Notes: generated by a model not told the origin, from the sequence alone. A stretch of 64,000 bases of DNA from Bradysia coprophila (GCF_014529535.1 NW_023503464.1:849863-913862); one strand, 5' to 3'; positions 1 to 11,348 are shown, counted from the first letter of the stretch. Made by a program: numbers and translations.

Positions 1-956
1 TCTTAAAAGTGTAAGGAGGAGTGACGCAAGTTCTACTTTTTTTCATTTCAAAAGTATTGATATAAGAAAGAATAATGGTTAACGCACCGATAAGCAAAAA
101 TTTAACTTCACAACTCATTGTTGATCTTAAGAAAATTCCACGACGAATGGCTGATGATTTCGGTCTCACTGCATAACTCAACGAGTGCTCACTTCTCTCT
201 GTAGAAAACGATCGATTTTTCACTTTTATTTTCATTCATTTTAAATACCTCAATCACTCATCTATACTTTCCTAAGGTAGTGTGGAGGAAATGCCCAAGG
301 TAAATATATGGCATGGCACGGATAAATCAAGAGATGGCGTTTGTATCCAACTTTCGTGCCACCGCATATCTGATTCGGTTGTATATGACATTATCTCCAC
401 ACTATAACTGGAAAATAGTTGCTCACTTTTTCAGATTTTTTAAAAAGTTGGAAAAAGTGAGAAAAGTGAGTGAGAAACATCTCTGCGACCTAAATATAAT
501 TAGCGGTATTGATTCGGTATAGGATCACGTATTTTGAACAAGTCTTTAGGGAGTTTATTTTGTATCAGGTTCTCGGAAACATTTTCGGAAAAGAACTTAT
601 TTGAAATGTATTATCGAAAAATCAATTTCAAATTATTGTTCCTGGGAAATTTTTACTGCTTCCACGTTTTGGAAGGTCCGAACACGTTGGAACACTTGTT
701 AGTCCTAAGTAGAAAGACCTGACTATACTACGTTATACATAACATCCTTGAAAATGTAGAATTTTTTAAATTTACATTTACGCAGGCTAAGGACAAACTT
801 GGTTATATGAACAACGCTCACAACCCTCACAACACTGCTACCACTTTGACAGTTCTAATCATATATCAACCTATACGTGATAGATATACGTCTTGTTAGT
901 GTAACGAGGAATTTGTTGTGAAATAAAGTCAATTGTCGAAAATACTGCAATTCATA
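1..956. other. Upstream of Nfs1; no gene recognised
   Basis: AT-rich DNA. The short reading frames here (75-176, 313-522 and 534-722) have no recognisable domain and no convincing splice sites. The stretch just before the Nfs1 start should hold its promoter and 5' UTR, but I see no clear TATA box. Confidence 0.5.
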
Positions 957-2654
957 ATGTATCGATTCTACCGGACAATTGGTCTTATTAATGTTCCACG
1001 ACCTCAATTACTGAACTCTACGTCAATTCCACAGAAAAGCGTCAAACAACGGACCCTGTCGACAGGTTGTTTATCATTTTTCTATCGAGATTGTTCCGGG
1101 AGGTTATGTTGTTCGAGTGTAACACCATCGCAATTGAATATTTTCAGAATCGAAATTCAGTATCAAAGATGAAGTGCTTAACGGACGGCCATTGTATCTA
1201 GATGCACAGGCGACCACTCCACTGGTAAAATTACCTTTTGATAGATTTGTTCGGCCGAACGGTTTGTCAACGAAATCTTTCTGTTTTTCCCGAAAAGGAT
1301 CCTCGCGTATTGGATGCAATGTTGCCATACCTCACTTCATATTATGGAAATCCGCACTCCAGAACGCATGCCTATGGCTGGGAGTCGGAGAAGGCAATGG
1401 AGAAGGCCAGAGATCAAATAGCACATTTAATTGGTGCGGATGCAAAAGAGATTATCTTCACGTCGGGTGCGACCGAATCGAATAACATTTCCGTTAAGGG
1501 TGTTGCTAGGTATGTCTAACACTTAAAGGGCTTAGTTCTGTTAGTCCGTGTGAGACTACAACCCTTATGATCAATAGGTTCTACGGCTCTAAGAAGAAGC
1601 ATATCATCACCACGCAAACCGAACACAAATGCGTATTGGATTCATGTCGAGCACTGGAAGGGGAAGGATTTCGAGTCACATATTTACCAGTACAACAGAA
1701 TGGAATCGTCGACATGCAGACGCTCGATGAGGCTATCACACCGGAAACGTCGCTTGTATCCATAATGGCTGTGAACAATGAGATCGGTAAGGCATTCACT
1801 GTCGTCGATTCCAACCGAAATAACTTTTGAACGAAAATCCAAACAGGAGTCAAACAACCCATCTCTGACATCGGAGCACTGTGCAAATCGAAAAAGGTTT
1901 TCTTTCACACAGACGCAGCGCAAGCTATCGGCAAAATTCCCATCGATGTCAACGCAATGTCAATTGATTTGATGTCCATATCGGGCCACAAAATCTACGG
2001 ACCCAAAGGAGTCGGTGCCTTGTATGTGCGCCGACGTCCACGAGTGCGATTGGAAGCGATTCAGAGTGGTGGTGGTCAAGAGCGCGGTCTACGAAGCGGT
2101 ACCGTTCCGACTCCACTTTGTGTGGGAATTGGCGAAGCGTGCGAAATAGCCGAACGTGAACGGGAGTACGATCATAAATGGATGGAATTTCTGTCGGAGC
2201 GGTTGATTGGCAAAATTACTGCTGAATTGCCGCAAGTTATTCGAAACGGTGATCCGGTTATGACCTACCCGGGGTGTGTTAATTTATCGTTTGCATTCGT
2301 CGAGGGTGAATCGTTGTTAATGGCACTGAAAGACATTGCGCTGTCGTCTGGATCAGCTTGTACGTCCGCTTCGTTGGAACCGTCGTATGTGTTGCGAGCC
2401 ATTGGCACTGATGAAGATTTGGCACACAGTTCGATCAGGTGAGTGACACAACCGTATACACCATTGACCGGGTCTGAAAACCATTTTGATTGTCCGACAG
2501 ATTTGGGATCGGTCGATTTACAACAATCGAGGAGATTGATTACACAGCCGAGAAATGCATCAAGCATGTGCAGCGTTTGAGAGACATGTCACCGTTGTGG
2601 GAAATGGCTCAGGAGGGAATCGACATCAAAAGTATTCAATGGTCTCAGCATTAG
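957..2654 (+). CDS. Nfs1: Mitochondrial cysteine desulfurase (Nfs1), six coding exons
   Basis: PLP-dependent enzyme that takes sulfur from cysteine and, with its ISD11 and ISCU partners in the mitochondrial matrix, starts iron-sulfur cluster assembly. Predicted exons are 957-1065, 1148-1224, 1298-1509, 1578-1786, 1847-2438 and 2501-2654. All junctions are GT-AG and in phase, giving about 450 aa, which is normal for the family. The N-terminus ([17 protein letters not shown]) is basic and lacks acids, as expected of a mitochondrial presequence. Family motifs in order: [45 protein letters not shown], the PLP-lysine segment [12 protein letters not shown], and the catalytic-Cys loop [14 protein letters not shown]. 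The start at 957 was chosen because it gives the targeting peptide. A start at 933 would need a non-ATG codon. No lesions seen. Confidence 0.95.
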
Positions 2655-2796
2655 CGTCAGTTACTTTCTCCCATTATTTTTTTGTATTGTACATATAGAC
2701 AGTGGATACTGATTACAGACGCTGGTCCATAGGACCAGCTCACAGAGACAAGAATGTAGAATATGTTTCCTTGATTTTTTTCATTTTTAAAGTGAC

Positions 2797-2802
2797 AATA
2801 AA
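2797..2802 (+). terminator. Nfs1 polyadenylation signal
   Basis: AATAAA lies 143 bases after the Nfs1 stop codon, in a short AT-rich 3' UTR. Confidence 0.7.
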
Positions 2803-3226
2803 ACGGTTACGCATTGAAGTGGTGTTGGTTTGATGATTTTGATTTTGGCACACATGGGATGAAATCGAAGAGCGAAACCTACACTAGAAAGTCTAGAGGT
2901 CACATTTGACTCACATTCCCTACTTCAAAAATTAATTTCTGAGGACCACAAATAGCATCGCCCGAGTAACCAGCTCTGGCGGAAACTGCATTGTAGAGAT
3001 GAAAAGAACCTCAACCGGATTCACTTTTATCGAATTTCAAACATTTGATTCAGAAATAATTCTGGTTCCTCCCGCGTTCAGAAGACACCTCGACCATATC
3101 TTCCTACTACAATCTGCGCCAGCGGTTCACAAACCTAACTAAAAAAACAAAATTTATCCAAAATGTGGGCTATTCCGTACGGTTGTCAGATTGGAAATAT
3201 CTAAGCACAATGCCACAAACGATTTG
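2803..3226. other. Gap between Nfs1 and the palindrome; nothing recognised
   Basis: I see no open frame, repeat or RNA gene here. The left arm of the inverted repeat begins at about 3227. Confidence 0.5.
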
Positions 3227-3363
3227 TAATCTGACGTGTAGCTGGTATATCTTCTCTAGGTAAGCCACAATGTCTGTCAGATAAGTTAACGTGAGTGGAG
3301 ACGAAGGTACCTATTGCAGGATATATTTACATCTCTATTTTGTTAGTTACTGTAGTCACCTAT

Positions 3364-3688
3364 CTCGTATGTCACTAGTATCATTCTCATACATCTCTCA
3401 GCGAGCGTGATACAGGTCCAACAATGCAAAAGTTAATCTGCCATTTGTTAAGCAATTTTTTTGGAGCAAAATTTTCTTTGTTACAATTTTTGAGATCAGA
3501 CTCAGAATGCATCACTCCTAGCGATATCAGTTGGCCTGTAAGTCAAGAATTAGCAACTTGCGTCAACTAACAACTCAGGCGAGAAAATAGTGATTTTCTT
3601 TCCTCCGCTGAAACATCCGCATGCCTCAACATAAATCCAATAAAATTCAATGTAACTACAAACAAACAACGTTATGCTCGCTCATGGT
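3364..3688. other. 325-bp segment present only in the left palindrome arm
   Basis: The right arm runs straight from CACCTAT into TTTCAATATC, while the left arm has 325 extra bases there. The segment is flanked by TAT on both sides. That fits either an insertion with a 3-bp target duplication or a microhomology deletion in the right arm. No coding content recognised. Confidence 0.8.
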
Positions 3689-3884
3689 TATTTTCAATAT
3701 CAAACATTTGTTTCCTACGTTTACACATGCAGCGCAGCAGAACTGTGTATGTTGTAGGTATATATAACATTATATACCCATCAAACAAATTTTCGATACG
3801 AATTTCTTCGAACATTTTTGTTAATAGTCGCTAGACTTTCTCATGTTCATTTTTATGACCTCGGTATGGCGGTGACGGTACGGT

Positions 3885-4074
3885 ATCGCTTCTCGGCCTA
3901 AAGGCTAAGATCAAAGTGTAGTATCTGTTCTTATTAGCTTAATATCTAATAGATCCCCTATATGGGGACATATGAATATTAAACTTATTTTTGAATACAG
4001 ACGAAGTGCTAGGAGCTTGCTCCACCTTTGTCACGGGTTGGCCAGGTATTGCAGTACCGCCTGGATCGGCCCAA
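3885..4074 (+). ncRNA. snRNA:U2: U2 spliceosomal snRNA, left copy
   Basis: Begins with the canonical ATCGCTTCTCGGCC and ends with the stem IV region and CGGCCCAA, about 190 nt. The branch-site recognition sequence GTAGTA is at 3918-3923. Stem IIa is held by compensating changes (TTAG/CTAA). An Sm-site-like ATTTTTG is at 3987-3993. Stem III/IV sequence (TGCTAGGAGCTTGCTCC, GGTATTGCAGTACC) is intact, so the gene looks functional. U2 base-pairs with the intron branch point in the nuclear spliceosome. An insect PSEA promoter element is expected about 60 bp upstream, but I could not place it with confidence. Confidence 0.97.
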
Positions 4075-5957
4075 ATAAACTTTCACAAAAAACAAAAAAT
4101 TAATCAAATTGCTGATTATCGTGTGTGATATTTCATTCCACTCATACGCAATTAGTTGAGATGATGATGGTGTTATTGCTCAATCTTTTCAATTTATTGG
4201 TATCATCGTAGTGTTATAGGGAAAGGAAACCGGAAGGCTTTTGGCAATACCGGTTTTCGGTAATACCGGACCCTGTAATACCGGTATTTCATCAAATTTC
4301 TATTTCTCGTTAAATTCCAAATATAATCGAAGAAATTAATGTGTAGAATCAACTCACTGTGCGTTGGTAGAATCATTTCAAACAGTCTTAATGCAGATTA
4401 CTATTTTGTGTACTTCGTGTACCATGTATATAATACTCATTCGCGCTTATATGTTCAAAGTTCACCTGTCGATTTACAAACTCAGTGCCAGATGGCTCTT
4501 CTATCAGTTAGTTCACAAGGTATAACACTTTCATTCAAACATTCCCGAACGGTTTCGGAATCGGAACCACAGTTATTCATAAATTGTTCTGAAGTACGTG
4601 TTATGTTTTGTATGAAAATATATAGTACTTATGCAGTAACATGCTGCAAAGATAATATTTACCGTTAAATTTTCGATATAGTTCTATGAGGTCTCTCTCT
4701 AAGGAGCTCTTATTCACAAAAAACTGAACACTTTCAGATGAAATTTTTAGTTATTTGTGTATCTGTTTTGGACGATTGTTTTTAGGTAATTTCGCGAGTT
4801 GTAGCCCGAACGAAGTGAGAACAGAGAAAAATCTCAAAACTCCCTCATTTTCGGCCCCAACACATGAAAAGAATATTTTCGACATAAGTATTTGCCATTT
4901 TTAGCAATTTTCCTCAAATTTATTCTATTTTCTACAGCTCGTCGAGACCTTTCCAAAGAACGCATATTTGTTGAAATTGGACCATTTTTAGATGAAATTT
5001 AAAAAAATTCTCTCAAATTTATCATTTTTTGTAGGTATAGTTTTATGCAGCGCTGCAGCTATTGTATGTTAAAATGCGTAAAAATTCCGGTATGTTTTGA
5101 AAGAAGTGAAAATCGTCGATTTTAGCTTTTAGGAAATATCAAAAGGGCCTATGAAATTTTACTTCCCAACTTCCTACACCTACCTTCAGTTCTTCATATT
5201 TCCGGAACGAGTAATGGAGTGATCCAAATGGCACCAAATTTCATCCTATTTCCTAGTACTCAAATAAAACTAGCAAATAGAATGAAATTTGACATAGGTA
5301 GGTTGCGTGATGGTCTCGCAAACTATATCCAATTTCCAGACAATTATTTTTTAAAAGTCGGTATTAGCGTTTCCCCAAAACTTTTACTGGATTTTTTTTT
5401 TCAATTTTGAAGCCATTTTCCCTGGCGATTTCAAATCAGATTTTCATAAATGAAAAGTCATTCAAAAGCTACGTCACAGAAGTTTAATTCTTGTTTATTG
5501 GTTGGTTCGTTTGTTTGTTTATCTTTCTATAGAAACCCCTGTGAAACTTGAGTCACTCTAGCTCATCCGTATCAAAACGTTTGATCGAAAAGTGTTGTCT
5601 TATATTGTATATTTATCTGCACGGAAAGTTCGAATTTATTTGGTTTAAGGTCAACGATTGCCAACAGCTGTAATAAATAATAGGAGCACCGTCGCGTCAG
5701 CAGCAATGTTTATTTAGGTGTAGCGTAGTTGGATGTAGCGTTTTGACGAAAGTATTTGGTTTTTTAAGGCCTGCGGGTAGGTTCGATGCAGAATGGTCCA
5801 CTGGACACGAAAATACCAAAAAAAAAGAAGTTCGAAGCTTTCTAAAATATGTGACTGGAAAGGAATATAGTCGTGTCATAGCTCATTTTAAAGGGAATTT
5901 CAAGAGCTTTCAAACGAATATAGACTCGACGTAAAGATTAACCTGGTTGCAGATTCG

Positions 5958-6764
5958 TTTAATAAATGTAGTTAGGTTGCTAGAGAGAAAGAAGAGAGCG
6001 CACATGAAAATGTAAATTAATCCAAAATCAGTCAAAACCACTCAAAAGAGGTGGTTTTAACAAAAAAATTCTGCGTCGCAAGTGGCAGATGATGACTGTT
6101 CAGGAAATTGTTAAAATCGAAGTTAAAATGAAGACCTGAAAGAATGGACAAACGAAAAAAGGCCGAATCATCTGTCTTCAACGCGGGCTCCAACTCTCGC
6201 ACACGGTTGAATTTTTTACTTTCGCACCTTGTCATTCAATGTACTATTTTTCTTCAAGTTGATATTTCAAACAATCTGTAGTGATAGTGTTACACAAAAA
6301 GCATGTATTTGTCAAAATTTATGTGTCACCCCGTCACCCGCCTTCATGAGTGTCTTAACCTGTTCTTTCAGAACCTTGATGAAACCACCTGCATATTTTT
6401 GCAAATATTTTCAATTATTTGTTTCTATTTTTAACGCATCATAAAATATTTTTTTTAATTGAACAAATATCTTCCAACACGTATCTGGGCAATTCCATTT
6501 AGGTTAGTTGCGTTACAAATTTCGTCATTTCTGTGTCGCTTCTATTTAGGATTAGTGGAACTGCTTCAGTTATGTAGAATATAGAATTTACGAAGTTAAT
6601 TTTATTGATTGTAATATTTGTTGATTGAAAAGATCGTTTTTTACTGACTGCGCCGTATGCGAGCTGTCTTTTTTTTCGCTTTGAATAAATTCTGTAATTT
6701 TTCTGAAATTACGAAATTTATCGAACGCAGATCTTTTTTCTATGTTCATAAATACCACAGGTAC
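5958..6764. other. Palindrome spacer, left part; no gene recognised
   Basis: AT-rich spacer sequence without a supported gene. Short frames at 6032-6235 (-) and 6229-6444 (+) show no domain. Confidence 0.5.
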
Positions 6765-6860
6765 AAATAGCAAGCGCTGTGTTGTTTGGCTATTTGTACC
6801 CGGGTACCAATAGCAAGCTCTGTGTTGTGTGGCTATTTGCACCCGGGTGCAATTAGTCAC
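6765..6860. repeat. Palindromic minisatellite, two units
   Basis: Two tandem units of about 50 bp. Each is itself an inverted repeat with ends GGTACAAATAGC and GCTATTTGTACC around GCTGTGTTGT. The junctions contain the self-complementary ACCCGGGT. The units resemble the 42-bp satellite at 11349-11568. They lie about 100 bp upstream of the TATA box at 6966. Confidence 0.85.
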
Positions 6861-6965
6861 TCCGTTGTTTAATCAGATGAAACTCATTTTCTTACATCGC
6901 AGTACCAATTTTATCTTTCTGCATTAGTTTACGTTGGCTTACGCCATCATTAACCAAATTTTTGG

Positions 6966-7000
6966 TATAAAAAGGGATACAAAAAGTGGTCTCTTCAGCA
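6966..7000 (+). promoter_or_regulatory. TATA box and initiator of a small secreted-peptide gene
   Basis: TATAAAAA at 6966-6973 is followed about 30 bp later by TTCAGCAGTTCG, which resembles the arthropod initiator. An ATG with a signal peptide follows at 7140. The spacing is right for a TATA-driven gene. Confidence 0.65.
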
Positions 7001-7139
7001 GTTCGATTTGATCAATTGAATAGTACATACGATCTTGACTTTTAGTTAATTTTAGTGTTAATTGCTTTCTTACGATCCTTCTCTTTTTTTCATTAGTTCG
7101 CTTGAAGTGACAATCTATATTTAAATAGAACACAGAACA

Positions 7140-7453
7140 ATGAAATTTTTTACAGTAGTCGTGCTGCTGATGCTTCTAGTCGTAAGTGGTTGAACAAAAT
7201 TGATAATTTGAACAGAGTTGATCATTTTTGCAATTTAGATTGCCAATGGTGCTTCAGAGGAGCCTGTATCAGAAACGTTACTCTTGGTGATGAACCACCT
7301 ATAGCTGTACAGCTTTTGCAAAACGTAGATGGGGTAGCTACATTTAGTTTAGACTCACTTGCAGTTCTTGACGTTGGTGCCAATAGTGGTTATGCGAAGG
7401 GCTTAAATGTAAAGATTTTGCCAAAAGATGACGATGATCTAGCTGCACTATAG
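7140..7453 (+). pseudogene. Small secreted peptide gene, frame interrupted
   Basis: Exon 1 (7140-7181) encodes MKFFTVVVLLMLLV. A 57-nt GT-AG intron follows (7182-7238). Exon 2 continues IANGASEEPVSE, which looks like the end of a signal peptide and a mature start. The spliced frame stops early, at 7302-7304. A second frame in exon 2 stays open to 7453 and ends in an acidic tail (LPKDDDDLAAL). This suggests a one- or two-base indel near 7275-7290 in a gene that once encoded about 80-90 aa. Alternatives are a genuine 35-aa peptide or an alternative splice. I do not recognise the family. An immune or secretory peptide is only a guess from the signal peptide. AATAAA occurs at 7489 and 7533. Confidence 0.55.
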
Positions 7454-7507
7454 CTGTTGGTGTTGATCATGGGTAGGCTTGACAATGAAATAAACGTTGC
7501 TGCAGTT

Positions 7508-7540
7508 GTTGGCAATCGTTGACCTTAAACCAAATAAATT
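7508..7540 (+). repeat. 3' tail shared with both palindrome arms
   Basis: The sequence around GGCAATCGTTGACCTTAAAC and the following AATAAA recurs at about 9229-9260 (+) in the right arm and 5634-5668 (-) in the left arm. The end of the small peptide gene therefore has homologous relics in both arms. Confidence 0.85.
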
Positions 7541-7545
7541 CTCTT

Positions 7546-7870
7546 AAAATTATATTTAATTATTTCAATTTTATTGGATGCAATTGGTTTCTTTATTTCT
7601 TTTCTTCGCTGTAAGGTAGATCTTACAGATAGACACACTTTGCGAAAACTTCGACCAGCTTATATGAAATTTGAAACCAATGGCTCACCCATTTTTATGA
7701 GTTATATCTCGTCTGAAAAGTTTCTCCAGACTTTAAATTCTGTAATCAATTTTTAGACCTATACTGGAGTCTTATTCGCGCATACGTTTGTCGAGTTCGA
7801 CTCCCTGAGTAAGGGGAAGGCTATTGTGGTTGTCCAGAGATACCAAATCAGCAAGAAAAAACATATGCTA
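7546..7870. other. No gene recognised
   Basis: AT-rich sequence between the peptide gene and the reverse transcriptase relic. A 60-aa frame (7574-7756) shows nothing recognisable. Confidence 0.4.
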
Positions 7871-7878
7871 CGGCGACA

Positions 7879-8641
7879 TTGACGGATACGAAGTGCAGGA
7901 TATTGATTCAGAACATTCTATCTGACCCCATCTACATCGATACCGGATTCAAACAGGGAGACCGCTTATCTACTCTTTTCTTCAACAAAGCATTAGAAAA
8001 AGTAGCTAGAGCACTGTCGATTAACTGGAATGGAACAATTTTTACCACATCCAAACAATTGACGGCTTTTGCGGATGACACGGACCTCTTGGGTAGAGGC
8101 ACAATCAAGGTGAAAGAGAGTCTGGTGGAAATGGACGAGGCGGCAAAGAAAGTTGGATTGGTGATTAACGAAGACAAAACCAAATACCTCGTACTAGATA
8201 GGAGTCAGGGATCCAGAATGGGACAAAACATGACCATGAATGGGACAAAACATGACCATGAATGAGTACATTGAGGTTGTTCAATCTTCCAAATATCTTG
8301 GTTCCACTGTCAACGTTGCTAACGATCTGGATGAAGAACTGAAAACCAGAAAGGTGCAAGCTAGTAGGTGTTTTTATGCATTGAAACACCTCTTCAGAAG
8401 CAATCTACTAAACATTACCACGAAGTATCGGCTATACAAAACTCTGGTTAGGAGTGTTGCCACTTATGCCTGCGAAACCTGGACTTTAACAGTAAATCAA
8501 CAAAACAGGCTGAGGTGTTTCGAAAGAAAAATTCAACGCTCTATCTGTGGACCAGTCAAAGTGGACGATAAGTGGCGAATCAGAACAAATAGCGAGCTCA
8601 TGGAAATTTTTGGTGCTGAAACAAAGCACCTAGCAGGATAA
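7879..8641 (+). pseudogene. Non-LTR retrotransposon reverse transcriptase fragment
   Basis: This is the 3' part of a LINE-type reverse transcriptase, the enzyme that copies element RNA at the nicked target. The first frame (7879-8265) holds GFKQGDRLS (motif B), the catalytic FADDTDLL (motif C) and GLVINEDKTKYL (motif D). The second (8240-8641) holds KYLGSTV (motif E) and the thumb-like RLYKTLVRSVATYACETW. The two are one protein split by a 22-bp tandem duplication. The 5' half (endonuclease, motifs 0-A) is missing. The 3' end is cut by a MITE at 8623. It is dead as an autonomous element. Confidence 0.9.
8216..8259 (+). repeat. 22-bp tandem duplication that frameshifts the RT
   Basis: Two exact copies (8216-8237 and 8238-8259) of a unit starting GAATGGGACAAAACATGACC. 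Because 22 is not a multiple of 3, the duplication moves the downstream RT motifs into another frame. Confidence 0.95.
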
Positions 8642-8808
8642 TAGAGGTTTTTACACGTCAAATAGAGTAGTATTTTGATACCAATAATACCATTAGCAGC
8701 CTTAATGGTAATTTTGCAATGACATTAAGAGAGAAAAGGTATGGAAATATTCGCATACTTCGATTAAAGTACTACTCTATTTTTTTCTATTACCCTGCTA
8801 GGTGCTTT
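8623..8808. mobile_element. 186-bp MITE with terminal inverted repeats
   Basis: The left end AAAGCACCTAGCAGG is mirrored by the right end CCTGCTAGGTGCTTT, and inner sequence ATAGAGTAGTA/TACTACTCTAT extends the pairing. It sits at the point where the RT frame ends. No coding capacity. A related TACTCTA/ATAGAGT pair occurs near 18890-18970. Confidence 0.85.
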
Positions 8809-8934
8809 GGCTAGGTGCTTTCTATTAACGCCAGCAATACTGAGAACAATTTGGAACCGTTTTTGCATAAATTCTGTGAAAAATTATAAAAATATGATTT
8901 TTCTCGTACCATTTTCTACACACTAGAAGGTCAT

Positions 8935-11338
8935 CGAATCTGCAACCAGGTTAATCTTTACGTCGAGTCTATATTCGTTTGAAAGCTCTTGAAATTCCCT
9001 TTAAAATGAGCTATGACACGACTATATTCCTTTCCAGTCACATATTTTAGAAAGCTTCGAACTTCTTTTTTTTTTGGTATTTTCGTGTCCAGTGGACCAT
9101 TCTGCATCGAACCTACCCGCAGGCCTTAAAAAACCAAATACTTTCGTCAAAACGCTACATCCAACTACGCTACACCTAAATAAACATTGCTGCTGACGCG
9201 ACGGTGCTCCTATTATTTATTACAGCTGTTGGCAATCGTTGACCTTAAACCAAATAAATTCGAACTTTCCGTGCAGATAAATATACAATATAAGACAACA
9301 CTTTTCGATCAAACGTTTTGATACGGATGAGCTAGAGTGACTCAAGTTTCACAGGGGTTTCTATAGAAAGATAAACAAACAAACGAACCAACCAATAAAC
9401 AAGAATTAAACTTCTGTGACGTAGCTTTTGAATGACTTTTCATTTATGAAAATCTGATTTGAAATCGCCAGGGAAAATGGCTTCAAAATTGAAAAAAAAA
9501 ATCCAGTAAAAGTTTTGGGGAAACGCTAATACCGACTTTTAAAAAATAATTGTCTGGAAATTGGATATAGTTTGCGAGACCATCACGCAACCTACCTATG
9601 TCAAATTTCATTCTATTTGCTAGTTTTATTTGAGTACTAGGAAATAGGATGAAATTTGGTGCCATTTGGATCACTCCATTACTCGTTCCGGAAATATGAA
9701 GAACTGAAGGTAGGTGTAGGAAGTTGGGAAGTAAAATTTCATAGGCCCTTTTGATATTTCCTAAAAGCTAAAATCGACGATTTTCACTTCTTTCAAAACA
9801 TACCGGAATTTTTACGCATTTTAACATACAATAGCTGCAGCGCTGCATAAAACTATACCTACAAAAAATGATAAATTTGAGAGAATTTTTTTAAATTTCA
9901 TCTAAAAATGGTCCAATTTCAACAAATATGCGTTCTTTGGAAAGGTCTCGACGAGCTGTAGAAAATAGAATAAATTTGAGGAAAATTGCTAAAAATGGCA
10001 AATACTTATGTCGAAAATATTCTTTTCATGTGTTGGGGCCGAAAATGAGGGAGTTTTGAGATTTTTCTCTGTTCTCACTTCGTTCGGGCTACAACTCGCG
10101 AAATTACCTAAAAACAATCGTCCAAAACAGATACACAAATAACTAAAAATTTCATCTGAAAGTGTTCAGTTTTTTGTGAATAAGAGCTCCTTAGAGAGAG
10201 ACCTCATAGAACTATATCGAAAATTTAACGGTAAATATTATCTTTGCAGCATGTTACTGCATAAGTACTATATATTTTCATACAAAACATAACACGTACT
10301 TCAGAACAATTTATGAATAACTGTGGTTCCGATTCCGAAACCGTTCGGGAATGTTTGAATGAAAGTGTTATACCTTGTGAACTAACTGATAGAAGAGCCA
10401 TCTGGCACTGAGTTTGTAAATCGACAGGTGAACTTTGAACATATAAGCGCGAATGAGTATTATATACATGGTACACGAAGTACACAAAATAGTAATCTGC
10501 ATTAAGACTGTTTGAAATGATTCTACCAACGCACAGTGAGTTGATTCTACACATTAATTTCTTCGATTATATTTGGAATTTAACGAGAAATAGAAATTTG
10601 ATGAAATACCGGTATTACAGGGTCCGGTATTACCGAAAACCGGTATTGCCAAAAGCCTTCCGGTTTCCTTTCCCTATAACACTACGATGATACCAATAAA
10701 TTGAAAAGATTGAGCAATAACACCATCATCATCTCAACTAATTGCGTATGAGTGGAATGAAATATCACACACGATAATCAGCAATTTGATTAATTTTTTG
10801 TTTTTTGTGAAAGTTTATTTGGGCCGATCCAGGCGGTACTGCAATACCTGGCCAACCCGTGACAAAGGTGGAGCAAGCTCCTAGCACTTCGTCTGTATTC
10901 AAAAATAAGTTTAATATTCATATGTCCCCATATAGGGGATCTATTAGATATTAAGCTAATAAGAACAGATACTACACTTTGATCTTAGCCTTTAGGCCGA
11001 GAAGCGATACCGTACCGTCACCGCCATACCGAGGTCATAAAAATGAACATGAGAAAGTCTAGCGACTATTAACAAAAATGTTCGAAGAAATTCGTATCGA
11101 AAATTTGTTTGATGGGTATATAATGTTATATATACCTACAACATACACAGTTCTGCTGCGCTGCATGTGTAAACGTAGGTAACAAATGTTTGATATTGAA
11201 AATAGGTGACTACAGTAACTAACAAAATAGAGATGTAAATATATCCTGCAATAGGTACCTTCGTCTCCACTCACGTTAACTTATCTGACAGACATTGTGG
11301 CTTACCTAGAGAAGATATACCAGCTACACGTCAGATTA
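8935..11338 (-). repeat. Right arm of large inverted repeat (palindrome)
   Basis: Reverse complement of the left arm with very few differences apart from lacking the 325-bp segment. The spacer between the arms is 5958-8934, about 2.98 kb. The outer edge is followed within about 10 bp by a 42-bp palindromic satellite. Confidence 0.95.
10819..11008 (-). ncRNA. snRNA:U2: U2 spliceosomal snRNA, right copy
   Basis: Same length (190 nt) and sequence as the copy at 3885-4074, on the opposite strand, with intact branch-site recognition, Sm-like and 3' stem-loop segments. Both copies point towards the spacer. The identity reaches beyond the RNA into about 2.4 kb of flank, so it reflects the palindrome and not just selection on U2. 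Confidence 0.97.
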
Positions 11339-11348
11339 TACAGATAAT

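Larger units (their letters stand above)
3227..5957 (+). repeat. Left arm of large inverted repeat (palindrome)
   Basis: Near-identical reverse complement of 8935-11338. Both outer edges (TAATCTGACGTG on the left) and both inner edges (TGGTTGCAGATTCG on the left) can be read directly. The arm holds a U2 snRNA gene at its outer side. Its 109-aa and 63-aa reading frames are the same length and sequence in both arms but resemble nothing I know. The arm is about 325 bp longer than its partner because of a segment at 3364-3688. Confidence 0.95.

Noticed and set aside
75-176. 33-residue frame MVNAPISKNL... at the left edge
   Set aside because: It reads like protein, but it is short, has an upstream in-frame stop and no clear acceptor, so I left it out.
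4339-4668. 109-aa reading frame repeated identically in both palindrome arms
   Set aside because: Identity is explained by the palindrome. The composition and lack of motifs give no support for coding.
5743-5934. 63-aa frame at the inner edge of the palindrome arms as a gene
   Set aside because: No signal, domain or promoter is seen, and the opposite strand is equally open.
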